DNA of 64,000 nucleotides from Salarias fasciatus. Taxonomy: Eukaryota > Chordata > Actinopteri > Blenniiformes > Blenniidae. Made by a program: the position numbers and the translations under genes. Below the pieces are notes generated by a model. That model was given only the letters and a program-made list of their open reading frames with translations. It was not told the DNA's origin and did not search any database. The stretch is taken from the NCBI RefSeq assembly GCF_902148845.1, contig NC_043757.1, forward strand, positions 5,368,328 through 5,432,327. The letters are read 5' to 3'. Shown here piece by piece: positions 13,204 through 27,224 of the stretch. Numbering within the stretch: the first letter of the stretch is position 1; every line of letters starts with the position of its first letter.

Positions 13204-14083
13204 TAGTGGGCTGTGCCCCGTCTCCTGACTGGAGACATTAATACAGACATGATCAGAACATGAGACCATGAGGATCAGCAGGAATGAGGCCTGTTACATG
13301 TAGTCTTGTATTTGGGAAGCACGCACACACTTCAGCCAATACTGTTACTGTCCTCTCATCACCATGTAACTCCATAAAATGCATCACTTTTGAAATAACA
13401 TACATGGAATCTGTTTTTGCCACGGTCATCACCACTCCAACTATGTTTGATGAAAGTCCCAGTGACTTTTAGCATTAGATTCATAGCATACCCTATGTTC
13501 GGTGAGTTTTCGTTCCGTGGTCTTCATATTGAGTTCTCCTTCGATGTCATTTGTGGTCTTAACATGCAACACCCAAAGCTAAAGAAAAGAAAACAGACAT
13601 TTTGAACTATTTATGGCTGCAAAAACCGAACAAGACACACCTGGGTTACTGTAAACATATGGTCCAAAATGTTTCCTTGCCCGCATGACGAGTGTTATGA
13701 TAAAACAACTAGCTCTGTCTCAAGGTTGAAGGTTTCATACCAAGAAATTACACAGGTTAGGAACAGAATGATCAAGGCAAACATGAGATGGTTTCCAAAC
13801 CCAACTAAGTTATATTGGTTTCACCGAACAAAAGAGCAACTCTATAACAATCTTGTCATGTTTGTTACTGTTAGAATACTGTGGAAAAGCGACCTGAGAA
13901 AAGTCTCCCTGAGAGTTTGAAGGGGTCATACTGCTAGCATCATGAGCTTAAACCAGATTCATTAGAAGATAAAATGAGATCAAAGGGCCCTAATCTTTAC
14001 AATGTTGAGAAAGTTTTTGTGTGTGAGAGTCCGAGTCTGAAAGAGCTATCTTCTATGTGTGTTGCTGGATGCATCTTAAGGTG
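13203..14083. other. gene-free stretch
   Basis: No coding exon, RNA gene or recognisable mobile element. Confidence 0.45.
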
Positions 14084-14200
14084 AAGGAGCACTGGAGCCG
14101 ATCCCAGCTGACTGTGGTGAATTCAGAGAACACCCTGAACAGGTCACCTGCCCATCACAGGCCAAGCCCAGCGCATGTTTTTGAACTGTGGGAGGAAATA
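14084..14200. repeat. dispersed teleost repeat (TACACCCTGGACAGGT type), degenerate
   Basis: Shows in order the landmarks CACTGGAGCCGATCCCAGCT, CACCCTGAACAGGTCACCTG, CCATCACAGG and TTTTTGAACTGTGGGAGGAA, which follow the consensus of a common fish interspersed repeat. This is the best preserved of the three copies noted here. Confidence 0.6.
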
Positions 14201-14429
14201 GCAGTACAGAGTGTTGAGGTCAGGAAGTCAAGACTTTTTATGGTTTCGTCTTTCGGGTGATGTTTTGGCAGCATAATTCATATTAGGGCAGTAGAACTGC
14301 TTGCTGCAAGTGTGAAATGACTGCAAAACTGGCACCTCTAAGTCAGAGTCCATATTTCTCTAGGCTCAGGTGGCACCACAGCGTAAAAACAGCATGCCTT
14401 TTATCATGTGGAAACATCTGCAGTGACCG

Positions 14430-14493
14430 TGACCCTGGCCTTGAGCTCACAACCTTCTGATTTACATCTACGATCTACGATTGCACCACAAAA
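14430..14493 (-). pseudogene. tRNA-Trp-like pseudogene, strongly decayed
   Basis: On the minus strand the sequence keeps the 3' acceptor strand (CAGGGTCA with changes) and the AGAAGGTTGTGAG stretch after the anticodon arm, but the anticodon arm is scrambled and the 5' half is poor. It is the most upstream of a family of tRNA-Trp-like copies spread to 16908. Confidence 0.55.
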
Positions 14494-14911
14494 ATGTCCT
14501 CTATATCACAGCCTGCTGGTGGACATGGAACCATAGTTTTCACACACTGATCTGAATGCATATTCCCTGAAAGCTAATAGAAACATTAAGACTGACTCTA
14601 AATATTGCCGCTAAACAAGATGAATGTATCAGTGGGCATAAGCTCCTCAAGTAGACGCTGGCTTGCCTATATAAAAGCTGATCTTCATCAACCGCACCTA
14701 GAGAAAGAAGAAAACTTTATGATGTGCTCCCAGATATGTTGCCATTGCACCAGACATACATCTACAAACCAAACAGGTGTAGTAACGCAGTCAAGGAAAA
14801 AGGCTACAAAACAATGTGTGAATTAAAGTGTAGCTTTAGAGATATGAGGAAGCTTTTCTGAAAGTTATCAACAGAACTCAAGATACGGCCACAGTTATCA
14901 TACAAACAAAC

Positions 14912-14979
14912 TGACCCTGGCTGATGTGAACACAAACAGCTGCTCTGGAGTCAGACATACTACCATTGGACCACAAAGT
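14912..14979 (-). pseudogene. tRNA-Trp pseudogene
   Basis: Reads as a degenerate copy of the intact tRNA-Trp genes downstream. The CTGACTCCAGA anticodon region survives, with several substitutions in the D-arm and T-arm. The acceptor stem no longer pairs fully, so it is probably not functional. Confidence 0.65.
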
Positions 14980-15106
14980 AACAATACTAGTTATCAATCA
15001 GTTGATGGAAAGTGGACCGACAGAGTAACCTGGGATTGATTGGATCATTCCTGTCCCAGAGGGGGATTCACCGTGAACCACTCAGGCTAACAAAGTGACA
15101 ACAAAT

Positions 15107-15178
15107 TGACCCTGACGTGATTTGAACACGCAACCTTCTGATCTGGAGTCAGACGCGCTACCGTTGCGCCACAGAGTC
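15107..15178 (-). tRNA. tRNA-Trp (anticodon CCA), copy 1
   Basis: The 72-nt minus-strand sequence folds as a complete cloverleaf. The acceptor stem GACTCTG pairs with CAGGGTC (one U-G pair), the D stem is GCGC/GCGC, the anticodon stem TCTGA/TCAGA has loop CTCCAGA with anticodon CCA, and the T stem is GCGTG/CACGT with loop TTCAAAT. The discriminator base is A, as expected for cytosolic tRNA-Trp. A box and B box (GTTCAAATC) are intact for RNA polymerase III. There is no intron. CCA is not encoded, as usual in eukaryotes. The 25 bases downstream hold only TTT, not the four or more T usual for a Pol III terminator. Confidence 0.95.
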
Positions 15179-15790
15179 ACACAGCAGTTCCTCATACTGC
15201 CGTGTTCTCGTATGAAAACACAGGATATGTCATACGAAACATTACCAGTGTGCATCGCGTTTCCAGTTAGAAGAAATGCCAGTTTGAACACGGTTACACA
15301 ATTTTTCCAACTTGACCAAGACACTATGGAAAATAACAGGGTCAGCAGAGACATATAGAAGCCTGGACAGAGGAGACCGTCCAGCAGAAGCTGACGAATC
15401 ACAGCAGGACGTAGCCATTGAGCAGACGTGATGGTGAGGTTGAAATACAGCTGATCGCAAATGGTTTACTCAAAACACGTGATAGGAATAAGTGTAAACG
15501 CTTAGCACCAGGGCTCAATACATGTGATCAGATCACCCGAAATGCACGTTAATGCCAGATGTGAATGGGATCAAATAGAGCCTGGTTTCAATTTACCACC
15601 TTAAAATCTGCTCAATCAGGTTCTCCTGTGTCCAAACTGGTCCTAACCAAGGATCAAATTTGACTTACCGGTGTATACGTTCTCATGCCAAGTTCATTTT
15701 CGTAAATCCCAAAGTTTGCATGCAAAGTGGAGTACGCATCTTTCAGGATTTGTTCATGTGAGAGCAGCCTCTATAAGAGAGGCCTGAGAT

Positions 15791-15935
15791 CAGGGCTACT
15801 CAACCCGGGTCCTCGTGGGCTGCAGTCCTGCATGTTTTATCTCTCTCCCTGCATCAGCATTCCTCAATCTGATGTTGACCCTTCATCATGCTTAAAAAAG
15901 CCCAGTGAAGCCCTGATTATAATCAGTTGTGCTTC
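15791..15935. mobile_element. hAT-type MITE fragment inside the tRNA cluster
   Basis: CAGGGCTACTCAACCCGGGT, then CCTCGTGGGCTGCAGTCCTG and CATGTTTTAT follow the start of an abundant teleost non-autonomous hAT repeat (normally CAGGGGTGCCCAACTC...). The later AATCAGTTGTG stretch is consistent with its other half. The matching right terminus is missing, so the copy is truncated. Confidence 0.5.
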
Positions 15936-15972
15936 AACTAGAACACGCAGCCTTCTGATCTGGAGTCAGACA
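15932..15972 (-). pseudogene. tRNA-Trp fragment
   Basis: Contains only the anticodon arm and part of the T-arm of tRNA-Trp (GAACACGCAGCCTTCTGATC and GGAGTCAGAC on the plus strand). The acceptor stem and D-arm are absent. It abuts the truncated MITE and is a broken array member. Confidence 0.6.
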
Positions 15973-16167
15973 TGGAGTCAGACAGAGAGGTGACAGGAAA
16001 ATCCGAGGTGTTGGTGGACCACTGAACGTTCAAGCTCTTAGCAGATGTGTAGCACAGAGGTTGTTCGACATTATTGGAAACAGTTCAAATGATTGGATAA
16101 TGACAAGCAAAGTCACCTTGAAACACAGAGGTCATCAAAGTGACGGTGTTACTTTAAACAAAGAAAC

Positions 16168-16239
16168 TGACCCTGACGTGATTTGAACACGCAACCTTCT
16201 GATCTGGAGTCAGACGCGCTACCGTTGCGCCACAGAGTC
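16168..16239 (-). tRNA. tRNA-Trp (anticodon CCA), copy 2
   Basis: Over all 72 bases it is identical, by eye, to copy 1 at 15107-15178: same acceptor stem, D-arm, CTCCAGA anticodon loop, T-arm and discriminator A. Flanking sequence differs from copy 1 except for a few adjacent bases, so identity is confined to the gene body. Downstream on the minus strand is TTTCTTTGTTT with no run of four T. Confidence 0.95.
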
Positions 16240-16621
16240 ACACATGAGTGCGTAATTTTGCAGGCAGTTTGGAGGAAAATACAGCAGAACCACTACGTGA
16301 ACATCACCGTTAGTCTGGAGAACTTGGACTTGGACCACCTGGACATGTGCAGGTCCTGATGGACTCTGTGCTGCGGACACAGAGGGACCGTCACTGCAAT
16401 CAATGAAGTCATGAGTCACGTGTGCAATGTCTGAAACTGCAGCTCAGTTAGAGATGCTGTTCAAAAATGTCTTATTGCAAAGGCCACAGGAGGCCTTCGC
16501 TTGGCCTTAAAGTCTGACATGGGATGAAATCAAATCTATGAGATGAAAACGACTTCACTTCACCACCTGATCATCAGCTCAGCCTAACACAGTAGTCTGG
16601 GTCAGAGCGGAAGACTCAAAC

Positions 16622-16692
16622 TGACCCTGACATGGTTTCAAGAAATGACTTTATGATCTGGACTGAGAAGCACCGCCATTGCACTACAGATC
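16622..16692 (-). pseudogene. tRNA-Trp pseudogene
   Basis: The acceptor 3' strand is preserved, but the anticodon region reads AGTCCAGATC with lost stem pairs and the T loop is altered. It lies between intact copies 2 and 3, as expected for decay within a tandem array. Confidence 0.6.
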
Positions 16693-16836
16693 ACATAAAG
16701 ATCTTGAGTGCCGGCCATCCAAACTGGAGGTGAACTGGCGGTGTTATATCCTAGTATACAGTATTGTTCTCCATTTCTGGCCAACGCTGCAGGCGCAGCT
16801 CAAAGGAAAGAGTTAAACGTCTATAAACAGTCACAT

Positions 16837-16908
16837 TGACCCTGACGTGATTTGAACACGCAACCTTCTGATCTGGAGTCAGACGCGCTACCGTTGCGCC
16901 ACAGAGTC
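16837..16908 (-). tRNA. tRNA-Trp (anticodon CCA), copy 3
   Basis: Third intact 72-nt copy with the same complete cloverleaf and CCA anticodon as copies 1 and 2. A and B boxes are intact. No four-T terminator is seen within 25 bases downstream on the minus strand (TGTTTATAGACG). Three intact copies within 1.8 kb make a small tRNA-Trp cluster. Confidence 0.95.
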
Positions 16909-17517
16909 ACCTATTACCTTGCTGACCAGTAAGAAACACATCAGGGACTTTCCGAATCTCAATGAAGCAACATTATAATTCACACCGGTTCCTGGGTGAT
17001 GTTATGGTTCCCTCACGGAACTGAACTCTGGATTTCGAAGTTAGTAACTATTCCCCAGCTGTATTGTCTCCTTTTAGAAATAGATCTGATACAACTCATC
17101 TTTTTCTTCATGACAGGAGCTTTTAGGTCATAGTGCCTCAGAGGGAAGCTCCAAACTCTGATCAATGACCAGCATCAGTTGTTTAGGTTTGGGCATCAGG
17201 TGTAGGAAGCCACCAGTCCCTTCCCTTCAGGGAGCCATCGCAAATGAAGAAAGCAGAAAGGTTTACTCTAGACCTGCTGGGCTGGTCCTGTTTGTGTGGG
17301 AGCTTTCTTGTGTGACCTCCAGAAGAGCTGGAAGATGTTGTGGAGGGCAAAGACAACTGTCATAGAACATCGGTTCCATATTCAGGGTTTTTGGGGACTT
17401 GATGAAATCCACCTGGCTGCAGCCAGAAATCAAGATTCTAGTGTTTGCCAAGGAAACAAAGCAGAGAATACACAAGCGACTGTGGCCAGTGGGAAGTGTG
17501 TGTGTGTGTGTACTTGC

Positions 17518-17520
<3 letters not shown>

Positions 17521-17615
<95 letters not shown>
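17521..17615. repeat. (TG)n microsatellite, long
   Basis: About 95 bases of pure TG, preceded by a shorter TG run at 17496-17510. Confidence 0.98.
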
Positions 17616-20385
<2,770 letters not shown>

Positions 20386-20388
20386 CAC

Positions 20389-20480
<92 letters not shown>
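20386..20480. repeat. (CA)n microsatellite, long
   Basis: About 95 bases of CA with two single-base interruptions. Confidence 0.98.
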
Positions 20481-20481
<1 letters not shown>

Positions 20482-20591
20482 CCCTCTGCTTCTGACAGAC
20501 ACACCTTTGACCTAAAGGTTTCGCCAGACAAAGTGACATCACTTCCTTTCTGGCAACTTGACAGATGCCTCATCAGTGGAGTTGCTCCAGG

Positions 20592-20594
<3 letters not shown>

Positions 20595-20639
<45 letters not shown>

Positions 20640-20656
20640 AGGGAGAGAGAGAGAGA
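20595..20656. repeat. (GA)n microsatellite
   Basis: GA tract with one AAGGAGGG interruption, followed by poly(A). It is the only long purine GA array in the window. Confidence 0.97.
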
Positions 20657-23092
20657 AAAAAAAACAATAATGATAATAATTATACCTTCACACGTAATGA
20701 GCAGCAGAGCCCACGGGCCACAATACACAACAGCTGGGCCTGGGAGCTGTCAGACAGCGAGATAGTGAGCAACGCTCGCTGCTAAGCAGAGACAGATGTG
20801 AATTACAGCTTGTGACACATAGCTGTGTGGTTAGTAACGGGCCGGGGGCGGGCTTGGATCTAAACACCGTAATATAGTGTTGCAGGAGGCCTTTAAAAAA
20901 AAAAAAGAAAAACACAAAAAAACTCTGCGCTGAAGTTTGATGTTTTGTTGCTACATTTTGAGGGAGTTTTATTGTGTGTAGATGTTCCCACAGAAGGCTT
21001 TCGGCACAAAGTGCTCCTGTGGGAAGCTGCTATTTAAAGATGATAGTCTTAGCAGGTAAATAAATTACACTCACCACCAGTTTGCTTACGATTTAACCAA
21101 TAAAGGCCCTGCTCCTTAATACGATAACTTAAAAGACGGAGGAGACTCCGCGGGTTTGCGGTCTCTGGCGGTGCTGCGTCTGTGTGGGTGAAGGTGACGG
21201 ATGCCCCCGGGGCCTGATCACGCCTCAGATATGAGAACAGGTCCTGCCACAACAGCTACGGGCCTGCAGCGCCTCCTCCATCATCACTCCCTCCAAATCA
21301 ATTCACGAAAAGAAACCTCCACAAACAGTTTGACAGGATAACAACCTCGAGCAACTGACTTAACTCCAAGGTAAAACGTGCCGGTTGATCTAAACCACTG
21401 CAAACACAAACAGAACAGACGAACCCCTGAATGTGGATCATTGCCTCTACTCCAGCCTGTCCACACCGACTGACATGGCTAATCGCTGAGTCTACAACAA
21501 CTCATTCATGTTTACCAGATGGACTATCTCAAGCATGTGGTTCCGAGGCAGGGTATTTACAAAGGTGTCTAACGAAACTAAGAGCCTGATCTGCTCCAGG
21601 TTTGTTCAGATAAAAGGCGATTAATGGAGACGGACTGAGCATTGAGTCTGACAGATGATTAAAACAACAAGCGCCATCCATTTATTTAGTGGGTTGCCTG
21701 TGTTCCAAAAAATAAGGAGGAGTTCATGCTGATACTGATGTACGACACACAATGTCTCAAAAGGCTTGTATTGATTAGGGTTGTGTCTGGTATTGAAAAC
21801 CCGCTCAGTCTTCAACAGCTGCTGCTATGGTGAGAAGCTCTTCCACAGCTGGCCCTCCGTGGCTTTTGTTGGTGAACTTTACTCTAACACTCTCTTTAAT
21901 TGACTTTTAAAGTAAAAACTGCATATTTTTTCTTTCAGAAAAAAATTACGTTAACGCTGCAACTTTTTGAAAATGGTAGAAACGCTGAAAACGGAGTCAC
22001 CATTCCTGACCACAAGAACAACATGTGATAAGCATTAACAATGGTGAGTAACAATAATGACAAACGATGCAGTCGGATTGCTATTCTGGTGACTCTCAAC
22101 TTTAAAACTGCCAAGTCCCAGGACTGAAATGCATGACACTTTCAAACGTTGCTACTGTCCATCTACTGAGCATGTGCAGAAGAACTATTTACTGCAGCTG
22201 TGGTGCACATATGCAGTAGCAACGTCTCAGGAAAGCTGCGTTTCACTCCACACCAATGGAAAAGGAGTAAAAAGTAAAAGTCTTTTCAAGAGTTCCATCT
22301 TGGGAGTGGTTTTCAAAAATTTTGCTGTCTCTCCCAGTAGTGTTGTTGTGTAAACGGATGTCCAAAACTTGAAAACTGTGTTGTTCAAACGAGGCCCAAG
22401 TATCTTATGTGTGAATCTGAGGAACTGTAGTTTCTATCAGTATAAGTGTCCTTAGTGTGAACGTATGTCGCCTCCTGATATGTGACATTAAACCTGCACC
22501 ATTCAAGAATCAACCCTCAGTGAGTCCTTTTCTAGATTCGAGATGTCCCTAAAGCTTCTCCTATAACTGCTGCATTATGCATGTTTTCACAAACTCACTC
22601 TTCACCTGTATTCCTAAATACACACATATTGAGTTCATCAGGAAAAAGGGTTGAACAGACAGGTATGCAGCAGTGACGACAGCCATCGAACTGAGCGTGT
22701 TGGCTGTCCGGAGGAGGCTGGGTAATGTCTCCAGCAGCGCTGCTGAGATTCCCGTCCCATACTTTTGTTTTTGTAAAGCGGTGATCTCATGCTCTCTGCA
22801 TCTGGCTTCTGGTGATCAGAGTCGAGAAAGTTCCTGAGCGAGGCCATGTTTTATACATCAGCCGCGTTCTTCAGCTGGTGACAATCAGTAATTTGTGTTA
22901 AATTGAGCTGCTCACCGTATATCAACCCCTATCCGTCCATCTTCTCGCTCATGCATGCCTGACTCCAATCAGATCACCACAAGTTTTTTTTGTTCCTATT
23001 TTTTGCAGCAGAGTGAAACTACTTAAAACTCAGGAGCTGCCAGATGAGCCAAATTTTCATCAAAAATGGTTCAGGCATCCATATGTTCTATG

Positions 23093-23098
<6 letters not shown>
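20657..23098. other. gene-free stretch with a MITE-like repeat
   Basis: No exon chain recognised. 22120-22400 carries the GTGTAAACGGAT pattern of a common teleost non-autonomous DNA element, related to 2545-2815. The rest is unremarkable. Confidence 0.4.

Positions 23099-23177
<79 letters not shown>
23099..23177. repeat. (CA)n microsatellite
   Basis: Pure CA tract of about 78 bases. Confidence 0.98.
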
Positions 23178-23179
<2 letters not shown>

Positions 23180-24004
23180 ATATGTTTTTATTCAAACTGT
23201 AGACACAGCCAGTCAGAATCAGGCATGAAGATAAACAAAGCAGTCTGAACTAATCAGCGGGCAACAAGGACCTCTGGTGGTAGAGAACTAGAACTGAAAA
23301 CAGCATTAGATCCTTGACAATCCATATATCCACAATATCTTATCAGCGGGATTGAATTTTTATGACTCCTCATATGAGACCTGGGCGTGTGTTAAAGAAT
23401 ACCATATCAAGAATTTGACATAACAACATTTTTCAATGAGTGAATTGAAAAAAAAATACTATTTTGGTCTGAGAACCTCTTTCACTAAAATTTAAGCTTC
23501 AAGATGGGCATTATATGTGATGCAGCAGGAAAGCATGGATAAAACATCTTGTTGATTTTAAAAAAAACCAATCACGCCAGATAAGGGATGCAACTTTTTC
23601 ACACTGTCATTGTACTGTTCAAAAAAAGTTGAATTCTCTGGCAAAATGAATATGTGGGGAACTGCTGCCTCCTACTGCTCAAAAGTAGGAGTTACTGCTT
23701 GAATGATAAACTTAAAATTCAGCCACACGGTGATTTTTTACTTTGAGAAGTTGTTTTTTTTTATTACAATATGATCCTACCATCGACATTTGTGCATAAA
23801 GATAACCTGTGTATGGAGGTTGGACATGCATTTTTAATATTTGTTAATTTATTATTTATTTTGAGATATTTCGTCTCTGTTTTCTCTTTTTTCTGTCTCT
23901 CTGATTACTTTTTCTAATGCATTCTAAGCTTGAGGGACTCTTCAAAGTTTTAACAGCAAGCCGAGGATTTAAAAAGCCACAAAATAAATCGACTGTCAAA
24001 ACAC

Positions 24005-24098
24005 TGCTCCAGGTGAGGCTCGAACTCACAACCTCGGCATTGCTCTACAGTGTACTGTCATATAAGTACCGCGCGCTAACCGATTGCGCCACTGGAGC
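24005..24098 (-). tRNA. tRNA-Ile (anticodon UAU) with intron
   Basis: The minus strand reads as a complete nuclear tRNA. Acceptor stem GCTCCAG pairs with CTGGAGC, the D-arm is GGCGCAATCGGTTAGCGCGC-like, and the anticodon loop is CTTATA/A with anticodon TAT. The T-arm holds GGTTGTGAGTTCGAGCCTCA, and the discriminator is A. The gene is 94 nt, and the mature RNA is about 74 nt after removal of a 20-nt intron (TGACAGTACACTGTAGAGCA) at the canonical position 37/38. Vertebrate tRNA-Ile(UAU) genes characteristically carry such an intron. AAAA at 23998-24001 gives a TTTT Pol III terminator just past the 3' end. This minor isoleucine tRNA reads AUA. Confidence 0.96.
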
Positions 24099-24235
24099 TC
24101 ACTTCATTGGCCGTGCAGTTGGGTTTATGAGTATGAACCGGTCCAGGCGCGCACTAACATGTAAAATTATTTGTATTTAACAGCACGTCTCTTGCCTCGC
24201 GCTAAAGTTTTACGTCATTGCGAATTCCTTATTTT

Positions 24236-24459
24236 TCACTGTGTTCGTTTTTTTCCCTTTCAAATATGCCAGCGGGGACCGACGCGGAGAGTTGAAACGA
24301 GCGATGAACTACGACGTTTACGGCAATAAAATCGATGGCACCGAATGCAGAAGCGCAGCTTATCTCTGCACAACCCGTAGGAGGCTTTTTCAATTTATAG
24401 TGTGGCTCTGCGGCTCCATTCTGATAATAATCAAAAATATTCACGAGTTGCAGCCCTAA
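24236..24459 (-). mobile_element. hAT-like terminal fragment
   Basis: On the minus strand the segment starts TAGGGCTGCAAC followed by TCGTGAATATTTTTGATTAT, the typical terminus of a class of fish non-autonomous hAT elements. No matching opposite end or 8-bp target duplication was found, so the extent is approximate and the copy probably truncated. Confidence 0.4.
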
Positions 24460-24653
24460 TATATCAATGCTTGATGAGTAATAATTACACACAGAGGTGT
24501 TGTACTCCCATGCCATTTTTGCTGCTGGTCGCACGTCTTTTTTGTGGATTTAGTGTGCAATATCCCCACACTATGAATGACTTCTTTCACAAAGTTTTCT
24601 TTCCTAACACATCTTTCGCCGGCCGCCATCTTGCTGAATTTGGAACTGTGGAC

Positions 24654-24693
24654 CAATGACGTATAGAATTACGTATAATTCTATACGTCATTG
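24654..24693. repeat. perfect 18-bp-arm palindrome
   Basis: The arms CAATGACGTATAGAATTA and TAATTCTATACGTCATTG are exact reverse complements separated by the 4-base loop CGTA. An imperfect extension follows on both sides (ACTGTG outside each arm). It could be a cruciform site, a fold-back relic or two abutting element ends. Confidence 0.9.
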
Positions 24694-25483
24694 CTGTGCA
24701 CAGTTTTGCAGACTCCCCAGTAAGGAGAGTAGCTATTGGCTGTCACTTAACGACGTCATCATCTAATTTGCATACACACTAATTTGCATAAGATACTCTG
24801 AAGGAGAGAGTAACATTTTGAGAGACAAAAAGTGCTTAAAAACACACCAAATATGTTTTGAACTAGAACCAAACTTTCTTCCGTTGATTCTTGATTTCTT
24901 TATTTTTTAATTTGGCCTTTGAAATAGGCCATCACCCCTCAAAATAAGTTATTGAGCTAAATGCTTTGTATAGACTCACATTATAAAGTATAAGCAATTT
25001 TATCCTGTATTGTTAAATGTTACAATATCAAATTTAATCAAAACTTCTGAGGTGAACTAACAATAAAATATCTTATGTATCAATTTCTATCAAATATGTC
25101 ACTGGTGCATTAATGTAAATATTCATCGATTCACACATCTAAATCCAAGTATATATGTGATGATTGTAGTTTCCAGAAGAAGGGATGATATTCAGACTGG
25201 AACAGGAAGGTGAGCGTGCTATGCTCATATAAAAACGGAAGGAAATTAGAGTTTATAGTATCGCAGTAAATCATTGGCTGTTTGACAGATTTACATATTG
25301 CCAGTCGCTACGGTTAACACTTGGTGGTGTCATTATGTTTGTTGTTTACATAGAGTTCATAGCAGTACTGAAGTCAGGCAGTGCCTCTCTCAGTCCAGCA
25401 GAGGGCGCATTGTTACTGTTAGATGGATAGTGCAGTGTGAAGCACAGGGACGAAGAATGCAAGTATGGAATCCCCCAGAGTGA

Positions 25484-25527
25484 TCATAGACATACATAGA
25501 AAGGCCTTTCTATGTAAATCTATGAGA
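25484..25527. repeat. short imperfect inverted repeat
   Basis: TCATAGACATACATAGAAAG and its near reverse complement CTTTCTATGTAAATCTATGA face each other across GC. It is probably a small element end. Confidence 0.6.
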
Positions 25528-25794
25528 GTGATGAATCATCACTCTTCCTCATCGCATGTGGTTGGCTTGTTCATTAAAACAGCAGCAACGCAATTCCACC
25601 GTTTGGACATTGCATCATTTTAGAGGATAATAGAGTTAAAAAGCATTAAGCGGATTACATTAATTTTTCAACTGATTCAATAAAATTAAAATAAGTTTTA
25701 GCACTCTGAGATTTAGTAAAAAGTTATATAATCATTTTGTGAAAACTAAATAAAATGCAAGATCATAATTCCAGAAACAATAGTTTCATTGGCA

Positions 25795-26018
25795 CTGACT
25801 GAGCGTGAAAATAATTTTAAAGCAAACCTCAAGCAAGTCATAAAGAACAAGCAGCACATATTTGGATGCACGTTTTTCAAAAAGCGAGTATCAGACGTTT
25901 GGCTTCGACTTTTTGGAGAAAATCGTCTATTATACCTTTAATTTGTCCTGAATATGTGCTGCTTGTGCTTTAAGACATGTTTGAGGTTTGCTGGATAATT
26001 ATTTTCACTCTCAGCCAG
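25795..26018. mobile_element. fold-back element, about 71-bp arms
   Basis: The left arm 25795-25865 (GTGAAAATAATTTTAAAGCA, then AACCTCAAG, then GCAGCACATA) and the right arm 25948-26018 are reverse complements with a few mismatches, enclosing about 80 bases of unrelated loop. No coding capacity. The structure fits a fold-back or non-autonomous DNA element; the superfamily cannot be set because outer ends and target duplications are unclear. The following 26019-26192 ends in GATAAATGAGGGCCA, a terminus seen in other teleost DNA repeats, and may belong to a larger unit. Confidence 0.65.
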
Positions 26019-26254
26019 GTTTTGTTGTGGTGCACTGCAAATCCACACTGACTCAAACTTGCGTACACGATCTCAGACCTGTCGTGAGATTTCAGTACAC
26101 GATCACCATTATATTGATAAATGCTGATCCCGTCTTTTATATGGCCACACTCACGTATGCCGCCGTACGATCGTTTGATAAATGAGGGCCACTGTTAGAA
26201 ACTCTACAAAAACACAGGACAAAAGCATGAACCTTGAAAAGTGTGGGTGTTACG

Positions 26255-26945
26255 GCTACTGCCAGGGGGTACTGTCAGTAGGGGACTGAGGCTTTGTTCA
26301 TTAGGGAGGTGGCAGAGAGGAAGAAACTGTTCTTGTGCCATGAGGTTCTGGTTCTGGTGGACCGGAACCTCTTTCCAGAGGGGAGAGTTTGAAAGAATTG
26401 GTGACCAGGGTGGGAGGGGTCAGAGGTTGACCACCACCTTGCTTGCACACCTCCAGGACCCTGAGGAAGGAGTGAAGGCAGACTGCAGCCAATGAATCTC
26501 TCTGCAGAGGGATGACTCTCTGCAGTATGTCCACGTCTCTTGACTCTCTGCAATTTGTTGTTTGTCTGGCTGTGGCGGCAGTGAACCAGACAGTGATGGA
26601 GGAGGTGAGGATGGACTCACTGATGGAGGAGAAGAACTGCATCATCATCTTTGCTGGCAGACTGAACTTTCCCAGTTGCAACAGGAAGTACATCCTCTGC
26701 TGGGCTTTTTTGGTGAGGGAGCTGATGTTCAGCTCCCACACTGGAGGTCCTGGGTGATGATGGAGCCCAGGAAGCAGAAGGGCTCCACAGTGTCCACTGG
26801 GGAGTCTCTCAGGGGTGTGGGGGTGGGTGGGGCTGTGTTCCTCCTGAAGTCCACATTCATCTCCACTGTCTTTAGAGCTTTGAGCTCCAGGTTCAGCCTG
26901 AACCAGGACACCAGACAGTGGTGGAGGTGCAGAGGGGAAGCTTAG
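26255..26945 (-). mobile_element. LINE fragment: C-terminal part of a CR1/L2-like reverse transcriptase ORF
   Basis: On the minus strand, broken frames give ELKALKTVEMNVDFRRN, VDTVEPFCFLGSIITQDL, KKAQQRMYFLLQLGKFSLP and FSSISESILTSSITVWF, in this order. These match the conserved region after the RT catalytic core in CR1/L2/Jockey-group LINEs (FLGxxI, KKAxQRLYFLRxLRKF, ESxLxxxITVWFG). The end holds FKLSPLERGSGPPEPEPHGT, a changed form of the family SLFELLPSGRRYR.. end. Frameshifts and a 5' truncation make it a dead copy. Confidence 0.8.
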
Positions 26946-27224
26946 CTTTCAGTGATGGTGCTGGGGGATTTAGCCCTGTCCGGTTCAGTTTTGTTTGGCA
27001 GGCTTCAAACCCCATTTATTTTGAGCTGGTCTGCTAATTTTAATGTTTAGGGTTTAATAAAATTAGTTTTAGATTTGAAATCACGTCTTCTGTTTCAGTG
27101 AATCATTTGAACCTGTGGGTCTTTGTGTCGGTCCTTGTTTTTTTGTTTGTTTGTTTGCTTGCTTTTGAAATCTTATTTATCATTGAGATCCTGGGGTGCA
27201 AGTCCCCAGGTGGCGTTGTCCTGT

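Noticed and set aside
26562-26945. Plus-strand 127-residue frame
   Set aside because: It is antisense to the LINE reverse transcriptase fragment, which has recognisable motifs.
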